Source of the DNA: Oligoflexus sp.
Lineage (GTDB): Bacteria; Bdellovibrionota_B; Oligoflexia; Oligoflexales; Oligoflexaceae
Direction of reading: 5' to 3'
Length of the DNA: 64,000 bases
NCBI GenBank assembly: GCA_014378195.1
Contig: JACMOC010000019.1
Location: forward strand, 1-64,000
The notes beneath the pieces are model-generated. The model was not told the origin of the DNA. It did no database searches and saw nothing but the letters and a program-made list of their open reading frames with translations. The position numbers and the translations under genes are program-made. Below, piece after piece: positions 1 to 9,531 of this stretch; the first letter of the stretch is position 1; each line of letters opens with the position of its first letter.

Positions 1-316
1 AGGGCCGCTAAGGCCCTTAGAAACTTAGAACGTGATGCAAGCGAATTTATGTTTCATGGAAAATATCCGTAATAAAAATGAAATAGTTGTTACAGTTGGA
101 GGCTAACGTAGATCAGTAGATATTTCTATTAAAAAAAGTAATTTGATGGATGTTTGTAGAAGGCCATTGAATAGCGGCAACCATGAGCCATTTGCCGTGA
201 ATGGCTGACATTCAATTTTTCATGGGATAGTTCGATAGGTAGGAAAGAGAAGGTCGGGGTCTTTTGTTTTAGCGAACGAATTCCCAAGCCTTGGAGAGCC
301 GCGTCCCCATGGTCAA
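1..316. other. Non-coding left edge
   Basis: No convincing gene is visible here. The first 17 bases form a short inverted repeat (AGGGCC..GGCCCT) that could be the end of a terminator belonging to a gene outside the window. The rest is AT-rich sequence leading into the transposase remnant. Confidence 0.5.
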
Positions 317-1231
317 TTGTCGGCTGTGTTGAGGCAGATCTACAGCTGTAGAGCCTGCCTAGTGCTTGTCAGAGTCTGGAAATTGGGCAGCATTTGCCGA
401 AGGAAATTTACGACCTGCGAACCTTGTTCGCGTCGAAATAAATACTGCTCCAGCCTTTGTTCCAATGCTGCCCGCCGATCGAGTAGAGCTAAATCCCACC
501 GCAAATATTCCAAGACAAGCACTGCTCGTCAGCTCCAAAGTCGGAGGCAGCATCGCTATACCTATCGATGTCGCTGTCACGGCGATATGCAGACGACCCC
601 AGCTTTGCACAGGATTATACCGGGAGGCGGCTATAGCGATGAGATGGCGATCGATGTGAGTCTTTCGAAATACTGCTACCTAATTCCCATGGAACGATAC
701 GCGCAGATGGCTAAGAGGCAGGGCTTTGCCGGGATTCCTCCGCAAAGTCTAATCGGACTCTCACAAAAACTCGCAGAGTCCTTTCGCGGTGCCTACGAGA
801 AGCTGAGGGATGAAACCCTTCAGGAGGAGGTTCTCCTTGCCGATGAAATCCCTCACAAAATGCGTGAGCGAGACGAGAAAAAGGGTTGGTGCCTCTGGGG
901 CTTTTCAGGCCCTAGCTCCTGCTTTTACGAATGCCATCCCACGCGCTCCGGCGAGATTTCGAGGGCTGTGCTCGATGACTCCGATTGTAGAGTTCTTGTG
1001 AGCGATGTCTACTCGGGCTATCGCCGAGCGATTCGTGAGGCCAATGAAAAACGCCGAGGGAAGGGCCAACCCGAGATATCCACAGCCTACTGCAATGCTC
1101 ATGCCCGAATGGCTTTCGAAGGCTTAGCTGAGGAGCAAACTGAAGACGCTCTTTATATGGTCGATGGTTATCAGGCGATTTATGCTATGAAATCCAAACT
1201 CAAGGCTGTTGGACTTAACGAGCGCGTTTGA
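317..1231 (+). pseudogene. IS66-family transposase, C-terminally truncated
   Basis: From about residue 80 the protein reads as an IS66 transposase. A degenerate Cys/His element (RCRCHGD) is followed by a segment resembling the IS66 'KY..P..R' region, then VLLADEIPHKM with the first catalytic Asp. After that come the Trp-rich strand (WCLWGF), the Arg-Ser-Gly element (HPTRSGEISRAVL), VSDVYSGY with the second Asp, and the NAHAR motif. Full-length IS66 transposases are about 500 residues. This one stops soon after NAHAR, so the third catalytic acidic residue is missing. The first 70 residues, after a TTG start, are not recognisable and may be out of frame. No IS66 accessory genes or terminal repeats were seen. 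It is an inactive remnant. Confidence 0.8.
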
Positions 1232-1265
1232 ATACCCGAACTGAAATCTGACCTTTGCTCAACAT

Positions 1266-1293
1266 CCGCCTAAGTGTCAGGCGGTCCGCTTTT
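1266..1293 (+). terminator. Hairpin after the transposase remnant
   Basis: Stem CCGCCT/AGGCGG with a 7-base loop, followed after five bases by a short T run. It lies 35 bases past the transposase stop. A weak candidate. Confidence 0.35.
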
Positions 1294-1396
1294 AACAATG
1301 TAAAATCCCTAAATTCTTCCTATTCATAGATTCCCCTACCCACATATTCAGCGGAAGACCCAAAAATTTGGACCTTGGAAACTAGGCTCGCCGCGA

Positions 1397-2692
1397 TCAG
1401 ATTGGTTTGCAGTTCAAAGTCGATCTTACTCCGGCTTGTTCGGTCAATGTACACGTCGCGATTACGTTCGCATCCCTATCCATTGCCTGAATTTGCCACT
1501 TTCCCACATCCATGCGATCAAATACCAGAAATCCATAATCAAAATAATTTAGCGACACTAAATCTGCGGTCTGTACGGCTTCCATGACTTGATTGTCGGT
1601 TTTGGGTTTTTCCAACGTGGTACCGCCATTTCCACTTATAATTTCCGGTGGATTGGCATTTTTTGGAAACGAATTGAGCGAAAGAAGATGTTTATGGCCC
1701 GTGATCACAGCACTAAGGAGCCCGGGCGCTTGCCAGGGCGCAGGGAGCTTCGCTGGGGAGGCGTCTTTTGAGAGTTCGTCGTCAGCTCCGTCGGTAAGAA
1801 AGGGCCGATGCAGGACCCACCATGTGAAACCAGACACATTGGGTTTGAGAGTGTCAAAACTTGACTGCATATTTTTATCATCAGCCGCATCCACAACAGC
1901 GATATGATGATCACCCACAGTCATCCAATAGGGAGCAACGCTATCGGTACAAGCTGCTGGCAAGGGGCGTGGATCCAGAAATTGGAACCAACCGTTCCCA
2001 GCCCTTGCACATAATTCGTGGTTGCCGCGCGCGAGTATAAGAGGGGCTGAAGCAAACATCGCTGCTGCAGGGGTAAACCAATCCTCTTTCCACGATGCCC
2101 ACGTATCACCGACGGAAGCTCCCGCACACTTTGCAGAGTATTTTTTCGGACACGGTACTTCCCGGTAGTGGTAATCACCAACGTGTATAATGAGATCGGG
2201 TTTCACGCTTGCTATCGATTGTGCAACGTGCGCAAAAGGCCACTTTTCGGAGTCTGCACAATTTTGGACAGAAACTTTCCCATCATCTTCTTTTATTTCA
2301 CAACCCGTATCCCCAATCACTACGATTCTCTTAGGATCGGATGAGGGTACTGGAAGTCGATATTTACTCAACAGAACGAGTTGAGCGTGAGCGGGGAGCG
2401 TCGCCTCACAAGTCGTAATGTTAAAGGCCTCGGTCCGCGTGCCTCGTATGTTCATGGGCAATGTACGGCCATCAACATTGAGGACGGGGCAACTCATGTC
2501 GACTGTTAAAACGCGAGCGATACTCGCGCCCTCGGATCCTAACTCAACCCATGCGGCCGGAAAGCGATTTTCTAATTCAGATTGTGGAGTTGTGACGAGT
2601 TCTTCCACGCTTTTCCCACCGGTTGTTCGGCAGCCGGAAACTGTAAGGAGTACTGGTATAAGGAGAGAGGCCATTAACCGTTTATTCAACAT
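1397..2692 (-). CDS. Calcineurin-like metallophosphoesterase lipoprotein
   Basis: The N-terminus is a lipoprotein signal (LLTVSGC), so the mature protein should be membrane-anchored outside the cytoplasm. All metal-binding blocks of the calcineurin-like phosphoesterase fold are present in order: GDTGC near residue 127, GDYHYRE, GNHELC, a lone His in VLHRPF, and GHKH near residue 330. This is the purple-acid-phosphatase-like arrangement. The substrate is unknown; phosphate monoesters are typical for the family. Several cysteines between the motifs (PCPKKYSAKC, ELCARAG, PAACTD) suggest disulfide bonds in an exported protein. The gene has its own 5' region and ends 165 bases from the transposase remnant. 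Confidence 0.85.
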   Translation of the reverse strand: MLNKRLMASLLIPVLLTVSGCRTTGGKSVEELVTTPQSELENRFPAAWVELGSEGASIARVLTVDMSCPVLNVDGRTLPMNIRGTRTEAFNITTCEATLPAHAQLVLLSKYRLPVPSSDPKRIVVIGDTGCEIKEDDGKVSVQNCADSEKWPFAHVAQSIASVKPDLIIHVGDYHYREVPCPKKYSAKCAGASVGDTWASWKEDWFTPAAAMFASAPLILARGNHELCARAGNGWFQFLDPRPLPAACTDSVAPYWMTVGDHHIAVVDAADDKNMQSSFDTLKPNVSGFTWWVLHRPFLTDGADDELSKDASPAKLPAPWQAPGLLSAVITGHKHLLSLNSFPKNANPPEIISGNGGTTLEKPKTDNQVMEAVQTADLVSLNYFDYGFLVFDRMDVGKWQIQAMDRDANVIATCTLTEQAGVRSTLNCKPI

Positions 2693-2788
2693 AGGGCTCG
2701 ATCTATCAATTGATATGTTAGGGTGAAGCTTGCATATCGTAAGGCATTGGTCTTGATGTTACAAGCATTTGGCACTCCTTTAACACGC

Positions 2789-2818
2789 AAAAAGCCATCA
2801 AGCGTTTTGCTTGATGGC
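2789..2818 (-). terminator. Rho-independent terminator
   Basis: A perfect 10-bp stem (GCCATCAAGC/GCTTGATGGC) with a 5-base loop. On the minus strand it is followed by TTTTTG. It lies 33 bases downstream of the stop of the 2851-3960 gene. Confidence 0.85.
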
Positions 2819-2850
2819 CTTGTGTGAGCAAAGCCTAAACACTTCGTTAA

Positions 2851-3960
2851 TCAATCACCTTGTTTGAAATCACAAGAATGATTGATACTGCCAATCAAGT
2901 TGTCGGTTGCGGTATCGTCACCGGTCACAGTTGGTCCGGTACTCGCGAACGTAATGGTCAGAGTTTTGAGAGGGACTGTGAGATCAGCGGCTGAATTGCT
3001 GGTATAGATATTTGTCGTTAGCGTGCCGCTGATGGGCGTGCACGGATCCGTTGCTGTGAGGTCGTACATAACGTCGGCAAAGGTGTTTGTAACGTAGAAC
3101 TCGCCCGTCTTGGAAACAGTAACCATTCCCGAATGAATCGTGTGACTTTGCGGAATACCCTTGACATCGCGTTTGACTGTGACCTGAAGGGGTGCTCCCG
3201 TCCCTGTTGCTACAGTTGCATCCAAGTTGACAACAGAGCCATCAAATTTCGTGACTTGATTGGTTTTTACAACATTCGAAGTGATTGTTTTTGTTGTGGT
3301 TGCGGTCGTTGTTGCGCCTGCCGGTGTTGCCCAGACCACCGATCGAGTGCCGTTCTCTGCGACGGTTGCGCTACGCGTGAGGGTAGTGCCTTTTTTGTTG
3401 GTATAAGACGTGGAGATAGCACGGGAACGTTTCGTTGTATCATTTAAGGTCAAACCGTTGATTCCCGCTGCGGTATTAACGGCTGTTGGCGAATTCCAGG
3501 CAACTTTGGCGAATTTTGCATCCGTCGTACATGCCATGGTGAATCCCGCGTTGGTCCAGATTCGAGTCTCTGTACCACCTGCTGTTTCGGTCATTGTCGC
3601 TTTACCGACAGTTTGAGACGCCTCACCGCTGTAAGTGAGTGTAACTGTGACATCTTTATTCGTGCCTATGGCACAGGAGCGATCTCTGGTGATCGTCGTA
3701 CTTGTTAGGGCTGCTCCGGTAGCAGTATTCGTGGAATCACCTGAATTTAATGACGAAACAACGTCGTCGAGCTGAGTAGACACGAGTGCGGTCGAAGTCT
3801 GTGAGTCAGCGGCTACTGAAGCGGCGGAGTTTGTGGCGGTAGGAGTTGTGGCATCGGTCGTTTTGCTTTTGTCTTTGCCGCAGCCATCTTGTAAAAGCAT
3901 TGCGGAGAGTGCCACGGAGATCTGGATGCCGGTTGTGATCTGTTTTTTAAGGGAACTCAT
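2851..3960 (-). CDS. Thr/Ser/Ala-rich lipoprotein, unknown function
   Basis: A secretion signal with a lipobox-like cysteine (LLQDGC) is followed by a low-complexity Thr/Ala/Ser linker of roughly 60 residues. The remaining 280 residues look like beta-strand-rich extracellular sequence with alternating Thr and Val. Four cysteines in the mature part (DRSCAIG, FTMACTT, TDPCTP, NHSCDF) could form two disulfides. No enzyme motif is visible and I do not recognise the family. A clear terminator follows. It is divergently placed relative to the glycosyltransferase gene at 4087. Probably a surface lipoprotein. Confidence 0.75.
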   Translation of the reverse strand: MSSLKKQITTGIQISVALSAMLLQDGCGKDKSKTTDATTPTATNSAASVAADSQTSTALVSTQLDDVVSSLNSGDSTNTATGAALTSTTITRDRSCAIGTNKDVTVTLTYSGEASQTVGKATMTETAGGTETRIWTNAGFTMACTTDAKFAKVAWNSPTAVNTAAGINGLTLNDTTKRSRAISTSYTNKKGTTLTRSATVAENGTRSVVWATPAGATTTATTTKTITSNVVKTNQVTKFDGSVVNLDATVATGTGAPLQVTVKRDVKGIPQSHTIHSGMVTVSKTGEFYVTNTFADVMYDLTATDPCTPISGTLTTNIYTSNSAADLTVPLKTLTITFASTGPTVTGDDTATDNLIGSINHSCDFKQGD

Positions 3961-4086
3961 AAAAACTCCTCTTTTAAAAATAAGATTTGAGACAGCTCTA
4001 GGATAGCATTAAGACCTGGCAATTTGGTCGTGCCGTTTAAAAAAATGCTGTAAAATTGTTCATCATTGGTTAAAGGGATAAGGAAT

Positions 4087-5643
4087 TTGCAGCTTAAAAA
4101 ACTTACGTTCGGTGAAAACTTTTTTACCTACGGACTCTACCTGATTTTTCTCATTACAACAGCCGTTACGAGCGTCGGCTGGCTACAGCCCGATGAGCAC
4201 ACGCGCGTGCTTGAAGTCGCGCATAAACTTGTTTTTGGTTATGCGACCTTGCCTTGGGAGCTCGATGTCGACCATCCGATTGTTTCCTTTCTGCTTGGTG
4301 CGATTCACGCGGTGCCGCTAAAAATCGTTTCTTTTTTCTCAGATGATGGGCTTGTGCAGGCTGCTGCCCTGAGGGCCTTCACGGCAGTCGTTTGTTCCAC
4401 ACGATTCATTGCGTTATCCCTCATATTAAAGCGATTGAATATCTCCGAAGCCACGCGCAGAATTTATCTCGTCCTCATGGCGTTTGGCATTTTTGGTCCT
4501 TTGCTTTTGCTTCGCACGAGTCAGGAGAATTGGGCCACGACGTGTTTAGTGTGGGCGCTCTTTCTCTTGATAGATCAAGACCGGAAGGGACGGGATTTAG
4601 ATGCCGTGAAGCCGTCTGCCTTATGGAACTGGTCGGCCTGGAGACAGAAATCTCAAAGTGACTCAAATCCAGGCTTTTGGATGCTCGTGTGTTTTGCGCT
4701 GCTTTTGACGCTTGGAACGAGTTTTCGGCTTCAGTTAGGCGTAACCGCAGTTGGACTTTCGCTCGTTGCGCTGAGGCGTTTTGGTTGGCGGAGAACATTG
4801 CCGCCCCTTGTTTTGGGTGTGATGATTGGGTTGCTGCCTCTCATGGCCATCGATATCATGACAGTAAAAAAACCCCTCCTGCCAGCGTGGAATTATCTTC
4901 AATATGCCTTGAGCAATGAAGGCGATGGACAGATTTGGGGAACCTCTCCCTGGTACTGGTACTTCATCCAGTATTTTACAACTTGGTTTCCACCTCTTTC
5001 TCCTTTTCTCCTCGTTCCGCTCGCGATCGGAGTGTTCTCTCGACCGGTTTATGCTTTCACGTTTGTTCCTTTTTTAATGATCCATTTGATCCTGGCTCAT
5101 AAAGAGGTGCGATATTTTTCGCCTATGGTACCGATTTTGTTCCTCGCCGGTTTTGATGGCTGGAATCAATTGGCCACGAAAAAATTTCCGTTTTTAATGC
5201 GTCTAAAGTCCTGGCGGAAAACCGGACGCTGGCTTTTAGGTTTAAGCTCGATGGTTGGAGTCATAGCGGTGCTGCTGCCGCTTAATTCAAGTCCCTTCAT
5301 CTACTCTAAACTTCACGATTTAGAGGTCGAGGGTCAAAACAAGGATAATTTCACTATTGTAAGGGACTCTCAACTCACGGTTCAGCAGTTCTACTATAAA
5401 CGGGCAGCGGGCTCTCCTCGGAAAATAGCGCTGAGTGAATTTTTGGACGATTTTAAAAGTGCGCGTGCGGTAGGTTGGTACGGCATAATCGGTATAAAAT
5501 CTGATGTGCTGATGACGGTCGAAGGGCGTTGTGAATTGCGATATCTGGCTGTACCGACCTGGTTTCGAGCCGTTCTTGCCTGGCATCCAGGCGGTGTTCA
5601 AAAGAGCAATCTCTCTGCTTTAGTTTACTGTCCAAAATCCTAG
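4087..5643 (+). CDS. GT-C membrane glycosyltransferase, Alg9/PIG-B-like
   Basis: The protein is a polytopic membrane protein with about eight to ten hydrophobic segments. Near the N-terminus it has WLQPDEHTRVLEVAH, close to the 'PDE..Q..E.AH' first-loop motif of the Alg9-like mannosyltransferase family (GT22). In GT-C enzymes this acidic loop is catalytic and uses a polyprenyl-phosphate sugar donor. A later loop has the 'HKEVRYFSPMVP' element, matching the HKE.RF..P motif of the same family. This supports a lipid-linked sugar transferase of the inner membrane; donor and acceptor cannot be told. The ORF track begins at a TTG at 4066, but I prefer the TTG at 4087, which has AAAGGG about nine bases upstream. 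The gene stands alone and converges on an alcohol dehydrogenase gene across a shared hairpin. Confidence 0.78.
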   Translation: MQLKKLTFGENFFTYGLYLIFLITTAVTSVGWLQPDEHTRVLEVAHKLVFGYATLPWELDVDHPIVSFLLGAIHAVPLKIVSFFSDDGLVQAAALRAFTAVVCSTRFIALSLILKRLNISEATRRIYLVLMAFGIFGPLLLLRTSQENWATTCLVWALFLLIDQDRKGRDLDAVKPSALWNWSAWRQKSQSDSNPGFWMLVCFALLLTLGTSFRLQLGVTAVGLSLVALRRFGWRRTLPPLVLGVMIGLLPLMAIDIMTVKKPLLPAWNYLQYALSNEGDGQIWGTSPWYWYFIQYFTTWFPPLSPFLLVPLAIGVFSRPVYAFTFVPFLMIHLILAHKEVRYFSPMVPILFLAGFDGWNQLATKKFPFLMRLKSWRKTGRWLLGLSSMVGVIAVLLPLNSSPFIYSKLHDLEVEGQNKDNFTIVRDSQLTVQQFYYKRAAGSPRKIALSEFLDDFKSARAVGWYGIIGIKSDVLMTVEGRCELRYLAVPTWFRAVLAWHPGGVQKSNLSALVYCPKS

Positions 5644-5644
5644 G

Positions 5645-5680
5645 TCGAATGAGGCTGAGTGAAAACCCAGCCTCATTCGA
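5645..5680. terminator. Bidirectional hairpin between convergent genes
   Basis: A perfect 13-bp inverted repeat (TCGAATGAGGCTG/CAGCCTCATTCGA) with a 10-base loop, directly after the glycosyltransferase stop and before the end of the convergent dehydrogenase gene. The T tracts are weak on both strands. Confidence 0.6.
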
Positions 5681-5729
5681 TAAAGCTCGCTTCGAGTCAG
5701 CACGAGTTGCTTCTAGCTCTCATAGGGAA

Positions 5730-6773
5730 TTAGAGTGTTTTCATATCGATAACAAAACGGTATTTGACGTCGCCTTTTACCATGCGTGTATATGCGGTAT
5801 TTATCTCATTCATCGGAATCATCTCGACGTCCGACGTAATGTTGTGATCAGCACAATAATCGAGCATCTCTTGGGTTTCCTTGATTCCGCCAATCAGAGA
5901 GCCAGCTAAGGTTTTACGACCGCCGATCAATGCAAAGGCAGACACTGCTGCCGGTTTGTCCGGAGCGCCGACCAATACCATTTTTCCGTCGACTTTGAGG
6001 AGAGCGAGTAGGGCGTTTAAGTCGTGATCAGCTGCGACTGTATCGAGAATAAAGTCGAAACTTCCTGCGTGTTTTTTCATTTCCGCCGGGTCTTTGGAAA
6101 TGATCACGTCTTTGGCACCCAGGCGCAAGGCATCTTCCTTCTTGTTTGCCGATGTCGTGATAACCGCAACGTGAGCTCCAAACGATGCGGCAAACTTCAC
6201 GGCCATATGCCCGAGTCCGCCGAGACCTACTACAGCAACGCGATGACCTTTCGTTACGTTCCAATGACGTAAAGGCGAATATGTTGTAATGCCTGCGCAA
6301 AGGAGAGGCGCTGTTGACTTGAGATCGAGTTTGGGCGAAATATTAAGACAGAACTTCTCTGTCACAACGATGAAATTTGAATAACCACCCTGAGTCGGCG
6401 TTTTTTTATCCTGTTCCAGACTGTTGTAGGTTCCCGACATACCATTAAAACAAAACTGTTCCAGATTTGACTCACAACTTTGACAATGGCCACACGAATC
6501 AACCATACAGCCAACACCTGCGCTGTCACCTTTTTTAAACCGTTTGACATGAGAGCCTATGTCCACCACCTTGCCGACGATTTCATGGCCTGGAACCATA
6601 GGGAAGATGGAGTGTCCCCATTCATCTTTGACTTGGTGAAGGTCGGAGTGACAAACACCACAGTACTGAATTTCTATAACAACGTCGCTTGGACCTGGCG
6701 AGCGGCGCTCAAAGGTAAAAGCTTGGACGGGCGTGTCTTTGGATAATGCGGCATAGCCTTTTGCTTTAATCAT
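5730..6773 (-). CDS. Zinc-dependent alcohol dehydrogenase / aldehyde reductase (YahK/CAD type)
   Basis: A medium-chain dehydrogenase of the cinnamyl-alcohol-dehydrogenase-like group, full length at 347 residues. The catalytic zinc site is visible as CGVCHSDLH and GHEIVG. The structural zinc site is the four-Cys lobe CGHCQSCESNLEQFC. The nucleotide-binding fold follows with GLGGLGHMAVK around residues 180-190. In this group the enzyme usually reduces aldehydes with NADPH. ATG start with TCTTACAGGAGAC upstream, a good ribosome-binding site. The gene is a single unit. Confidence 0.92.
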   Translation of the reverse strand: MIKAKGYAALSKDTPVQAFTFERRSPGPSDVVIEIQYCGVCHSDLHQVKDEWGHSIFPMVPGHEIVGKVVDIGSHVKRFKKGDSAGVGCMVDSCGHCQSCESNLEQFCFNGMSGTYNSLEQDKKTPTQGGYSNFIVVTEKFCLNISPKLDLKSTAPLLCAGITTYSPLRHWNVTKGHRVAVVGLGGLGHMAVKFAASFGAHVAVITTSANKKEDALRLGAKDVIISKDPAEMKKHAGSFDFILDTVAADHDLNALLALLKVDGKMVLVGAPDKPAAVSAFALIGGRKTLAGSLIGGIKETQEMLDYCADHNITSDVEMIPMNEINTAYTRMVKGDVKYRFVIDMKTL

Positions 6774-6942
6774 GGTGTGTCTCCTGTAAGATGGGTCGCG
6801 TGGGTAGAGTGCACGATGCTTATCTCTTGTAACAAGCTAAGACTCAGGGGTCAGGGCCTGTAGAGCGCTATTGTGTAGGCTAGTCAGTTCCTCTTCGTGT
6901 TAAATTTAGACCCATACGAAGCCTAAGACTTTCGAGGAAACG

Positions 6943-7932
6943 ATGATAAAAGTCCGCGAGCTCCAAAAAACTTACCGTATCCCAGAAAAAGACCCGGGCC
7001 TCATTGGGTCTGTTCGATCCCTATTTAATCGCAAATGGATAGACCGCCATGCCTTGGCGCCTATCTCCTTCGAGGTTGCGCCGGGCGAAATCATCGGCCT
7101 TCTCGGAGCCAACGGAGCCGGCAAAACCACACTGATCAAGATGTTAGCTGGAATCATGCACCCAACGGCAGGGACTGCCGAGGTGCAGGGGTTTATCCCC
7201 TGGGAACGAAAAAACGCATTTAAGCAGCAAATAGCAATCGTACTAGGACAAAAAAGCCAGCTATGGCCGGACCTTCCCGCAGCTGATAGCCTCCTATTGC
7301 TGCGTGAGATCTACGGACTTGAATGGACTGCATACCAGAAACGTCTCGATTTTTTCCTCGATACGCTCGATCTGAGAAAGCTCCTCAAAACGCAGATCCG
7401 AAGATTGAGTCTCGGGGAACGTATGAAGTTTGAGCTCGTGGCCGCGCTCATTCACGAGCCTAAGGTCATTTTTCTGGATGAACCGACAATCGGCCTCGAT
7501 ATCGGATCACAGCGCGCGATACGCAGCTTTTTAAACGACTATCGCAAAACATTCAAACCCGCGATGATCCTGACAAGTCACTATATGGAAGATGTCGAGG
7601 CGCTGTGCGAAAGACTGTTGATACTGCGTGAAGGTGAGCTGGTTTACGCCGGGAGCCTTAGCAACGTGAGTGAGAGGTATGCGCAGGGGCGCAACATTCG
7701 CCTCCGGTTGAAGGATGAAAGCCTAAAACGCGTTCTGATCGAGACCTATCCCTTGATGCGTGAGGACTCTGAACAGCCGGGACTCATGCGGCTGCACATA
7801 AGCAAAGACGAAGTCAGCGAGACGGTCCTCGGTATCTTGAAGCTTGCGCCCGTCACGGACCTTGCTGTCGAAGAAGAGGATCTCGGCAATATCATCGACG
7901 CACTGCAGACACGTAAGGGAGTCAGGGGATGA
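6943..7932 (+). CDS. ABC-2 type exporter, ATP-binding subunit
   Basis: ATPase of a three-gene ABC exporter. Walker A is GANGAGKT near residue 55, the signature is LSLGER, Walker B is VIFLDEP, and the switch His is in LTSHYMEDVEALC. The N-terminal stretch before Walker A (about 50 residues, with 'SLFNRK') and the C-terminal extension of about 90 residues match the family that pairs with DUF990-type permeases. Its stop overlaps the first permease start by four bases (ATGA), so the two are translationally coupled. The substrate is unknown. Confidence 0.93.
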   Translation: MIKVRELQKTYRIPEKDPGLIGSVRSLFNRKWIDRHALAPISFEVAPGEIIGLLGANGAGKTTLIKMLAGIMHPTAGTAEVQGFIPWERKNAFKQQIAIVLGQKSQLWPDLPAADSLLLLREIYGLEWTAYQKRLDFFLDTLDLRKLLKTQIRRLSLGERMKFELVAALIHEPKVIFLDEPTIGLDIGSQRAIRSFLNDYRKTFKPAMILTSHYMEDVEALCERLLILREGELVYAGSLSNVSERYAQGRNIRLRLKDESLKRVLIETYPLMREDSEQPGLMRLHISKDEVSETVLGILKLAPVTDLAVEEEDLGNIIDALQTRKGVRG

Positions 7933-8735
7933 AATGGTTTCGTTCGGTCCTTGCGGGACAGATCCATATGCGCCTCGCCTACCCTTGGGGCTTTTGGACG
8001 AGTTTGATTGCGGAGCTGTTCATAGTCGGATCCATGAACTGGTTTTTGTGGAACGCGATTATCGATTCACGCGGCGGCGTTGGGTTTCCCGGTTTTACGA
8101 CTTGGGGACTCGTGCTCTATACCATGATCACGACTACCCTACGGAAAGTCCAGGTCAACTCAGAACAGTTTATTGGGATTGCGGAGGATATTTATACAGG
8201 TTCGCTCAATAAATATCTGGTTTATCCCGTCCCCTATTTCGGATTCCGGTTCGCAATGCACCTGGGAAGTTCTTTGATGAGCCTACTGCAGAGCGGAGCG
8301 GCCCTTGGCTTTTTTTGGTATTTCGCTGCTCGCCATGCACAGCCTTTACCAACAGTCTCAGCAATCACCCAGTTTTTAGCTATGGTCATGGTATCGATCG
8401 GTCTTCGTTTCGTGATTAACTCCGCGATCCAGGCGACAGCCTTTTGGTTTGAACAAATTTGGGCTCTCCTCGTTTTGTTTAGTTTTCTCATCGCACTATT
8501 GGGTGGGCAGCTCATACCCTTGAGCCTTTATCCTGTATGGGCGCAGGAGATACTTCAGTACACGCCTTTCCCTATCCTAGCAGCCCTTCCGGCGGAAGCT
8601 CTTTTGGGCAGGCTCTCGTGGCTGCAATTTTCTGTGGGTATGGGTATAGGTTGTTTCTGGAGCCTGATTTTTTATGGGCTCGCAAATTTTGTGTTTCGGG
8701 CAGGTGTCCGTGACTACTCAGGCATCGGCGCTTAG
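7929..8735 (+). CDS. ABC-2 type exporter permease (first)
   Basis: A 268-residue integral membrane protein with about six hydrophobic segments, in the size range of ABC-2 permeases that work with COG4586-type ATPases. The start is fixed by the ATGA overlap with the ATPase gene. Short charged N-terminus, long hydrophobic stretches (for example 'FSFLIALLGGQLIPLSLYP') and a helical cytoplasmic loop near residues 55-80 are as expected. It should form the transmembrane half of the exporter with the next gene, nine bases downstream. Confidence 0.88.
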   Translation: MKWFRSVLAGQIHMRLAYPWGFWTSLIAELFIVGSMNWFLWNAIIDSRGGVGFPGFTTWGLVLYTMITTTLRKVQVNSEQFIGIAEDIYTGSLNKYLVYPVPYFGFRFAMHLGSSLMSLLQSGAALGFFWYFAARHAQPLPTVSAITQFLAMVMVSIGLRFVINSAIQATAFWFEQIWALLVLFSFLIALLGGQLIPLSLYPVWAQEILQYTPFPILAALPAEALLGRLSWLQFSVGMGIGCFWSLIFYGLANFVFRAGVRDYSGIGA

Positions 8736-8744
8736 GAGGCATTC

Positions 8745-9530
8745 ATGCGTTATCTTCGAATCTATTTGAATTTCATGCGTTTTGCAGCTTCGCGCGCGCT
8801 GCAGTTTCGGGCTGAGCTTGGATTTCGAATACTGATGGATATAGCTTTTTACGCGATATTTCTGGGCTTCTACAAAATCATCTTTAGTCACACCCCCTCC
8901 CTCGGCGGATGGACGGAAGATCAGGCGATGATTTTCGTCAGTGGTTTTATGGTAGTCGATGCTCTGCAGATGACCTTTTTCGCAGACATGTATCATGCGT
9001 TTCAGCTCCTGTATCGGCAAGGAGCACTCGACCACTATCTCACCAAACCCATTTCGTCTTGGTTCTTCGTGGGTTTCCGTTATATCAACTTTGCCTCTCT
9101 GGCCAATGTTTTAATCTCCGGCGGGATACTCACGTGGGCCATTGCGCATTACCACGGCACTTTTCATTGGTGGTCTATAGCTGTCTACCTGATGCTTCTC
9201 ATGTGTTGCGCGTTCCTCTATTTCCTGGTGATTTTTTCGCTTTTGATGTGCGTTTTTTGGTGGGAGAACTCGGATGCTATGATGGCCGTCTATTTTGAAG
9301 GTGTTAATTTCGCGTCAAGGCCTCATCATATTTTCAAAGGATTTGTTCGCGGAATTCTCATGACCATAATCCCGTTCTCGGTTTATGCTTCCGTTCCTGC
9401 CCAAGCTCTTTTTGAACAGGTCGGATGGTCGTCAGTTTTTCATGTCATTGGCGTGGTGCTTTTTTTCCTAGGTATCAACCTTACGTTATGGAACCTTGGG
9501 CTTCGACGCTATGCATCGTCTCTTGGTTAG
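8745..9530 (+). CDS. ABC-2 type exporter permease (second)
   Basis: Last gene of the exporter operon, preceded by GGAGG in the nine-base gap. It encodes 261 residues with about six membrane spans, and is similar in size and topology to the preceding permease. The heteromeric arrangement of one ATPase and two different permeases is typical of this export family. The gene ends one base before the convergent CheX-like gene. Confidence 0.88.
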   Translation: MRYLRIYLNFMRFAASRALQFRAELGFRILMDIAFYAIFLGFYKIIFSHTPSLGGWTEDQAMIFVSGFMVVDALQMTFFADMYHAFQLLYRQGALDHYLTKPISSWFFVGFRYINFASLANVLISGGILTWAIAHYHGTFHWWSIAVYLMLLMCCAFLYFLVIFSLLMCVFWWENSDAMMAVYFEGVNFASRPHHIFKGFVRGILMTIIPFSVYASVPAQALFEQVGWSSVFHVIGVVLFFLGINLTLWNLGLRRYASSLG

Positions 9531-9531
9531 G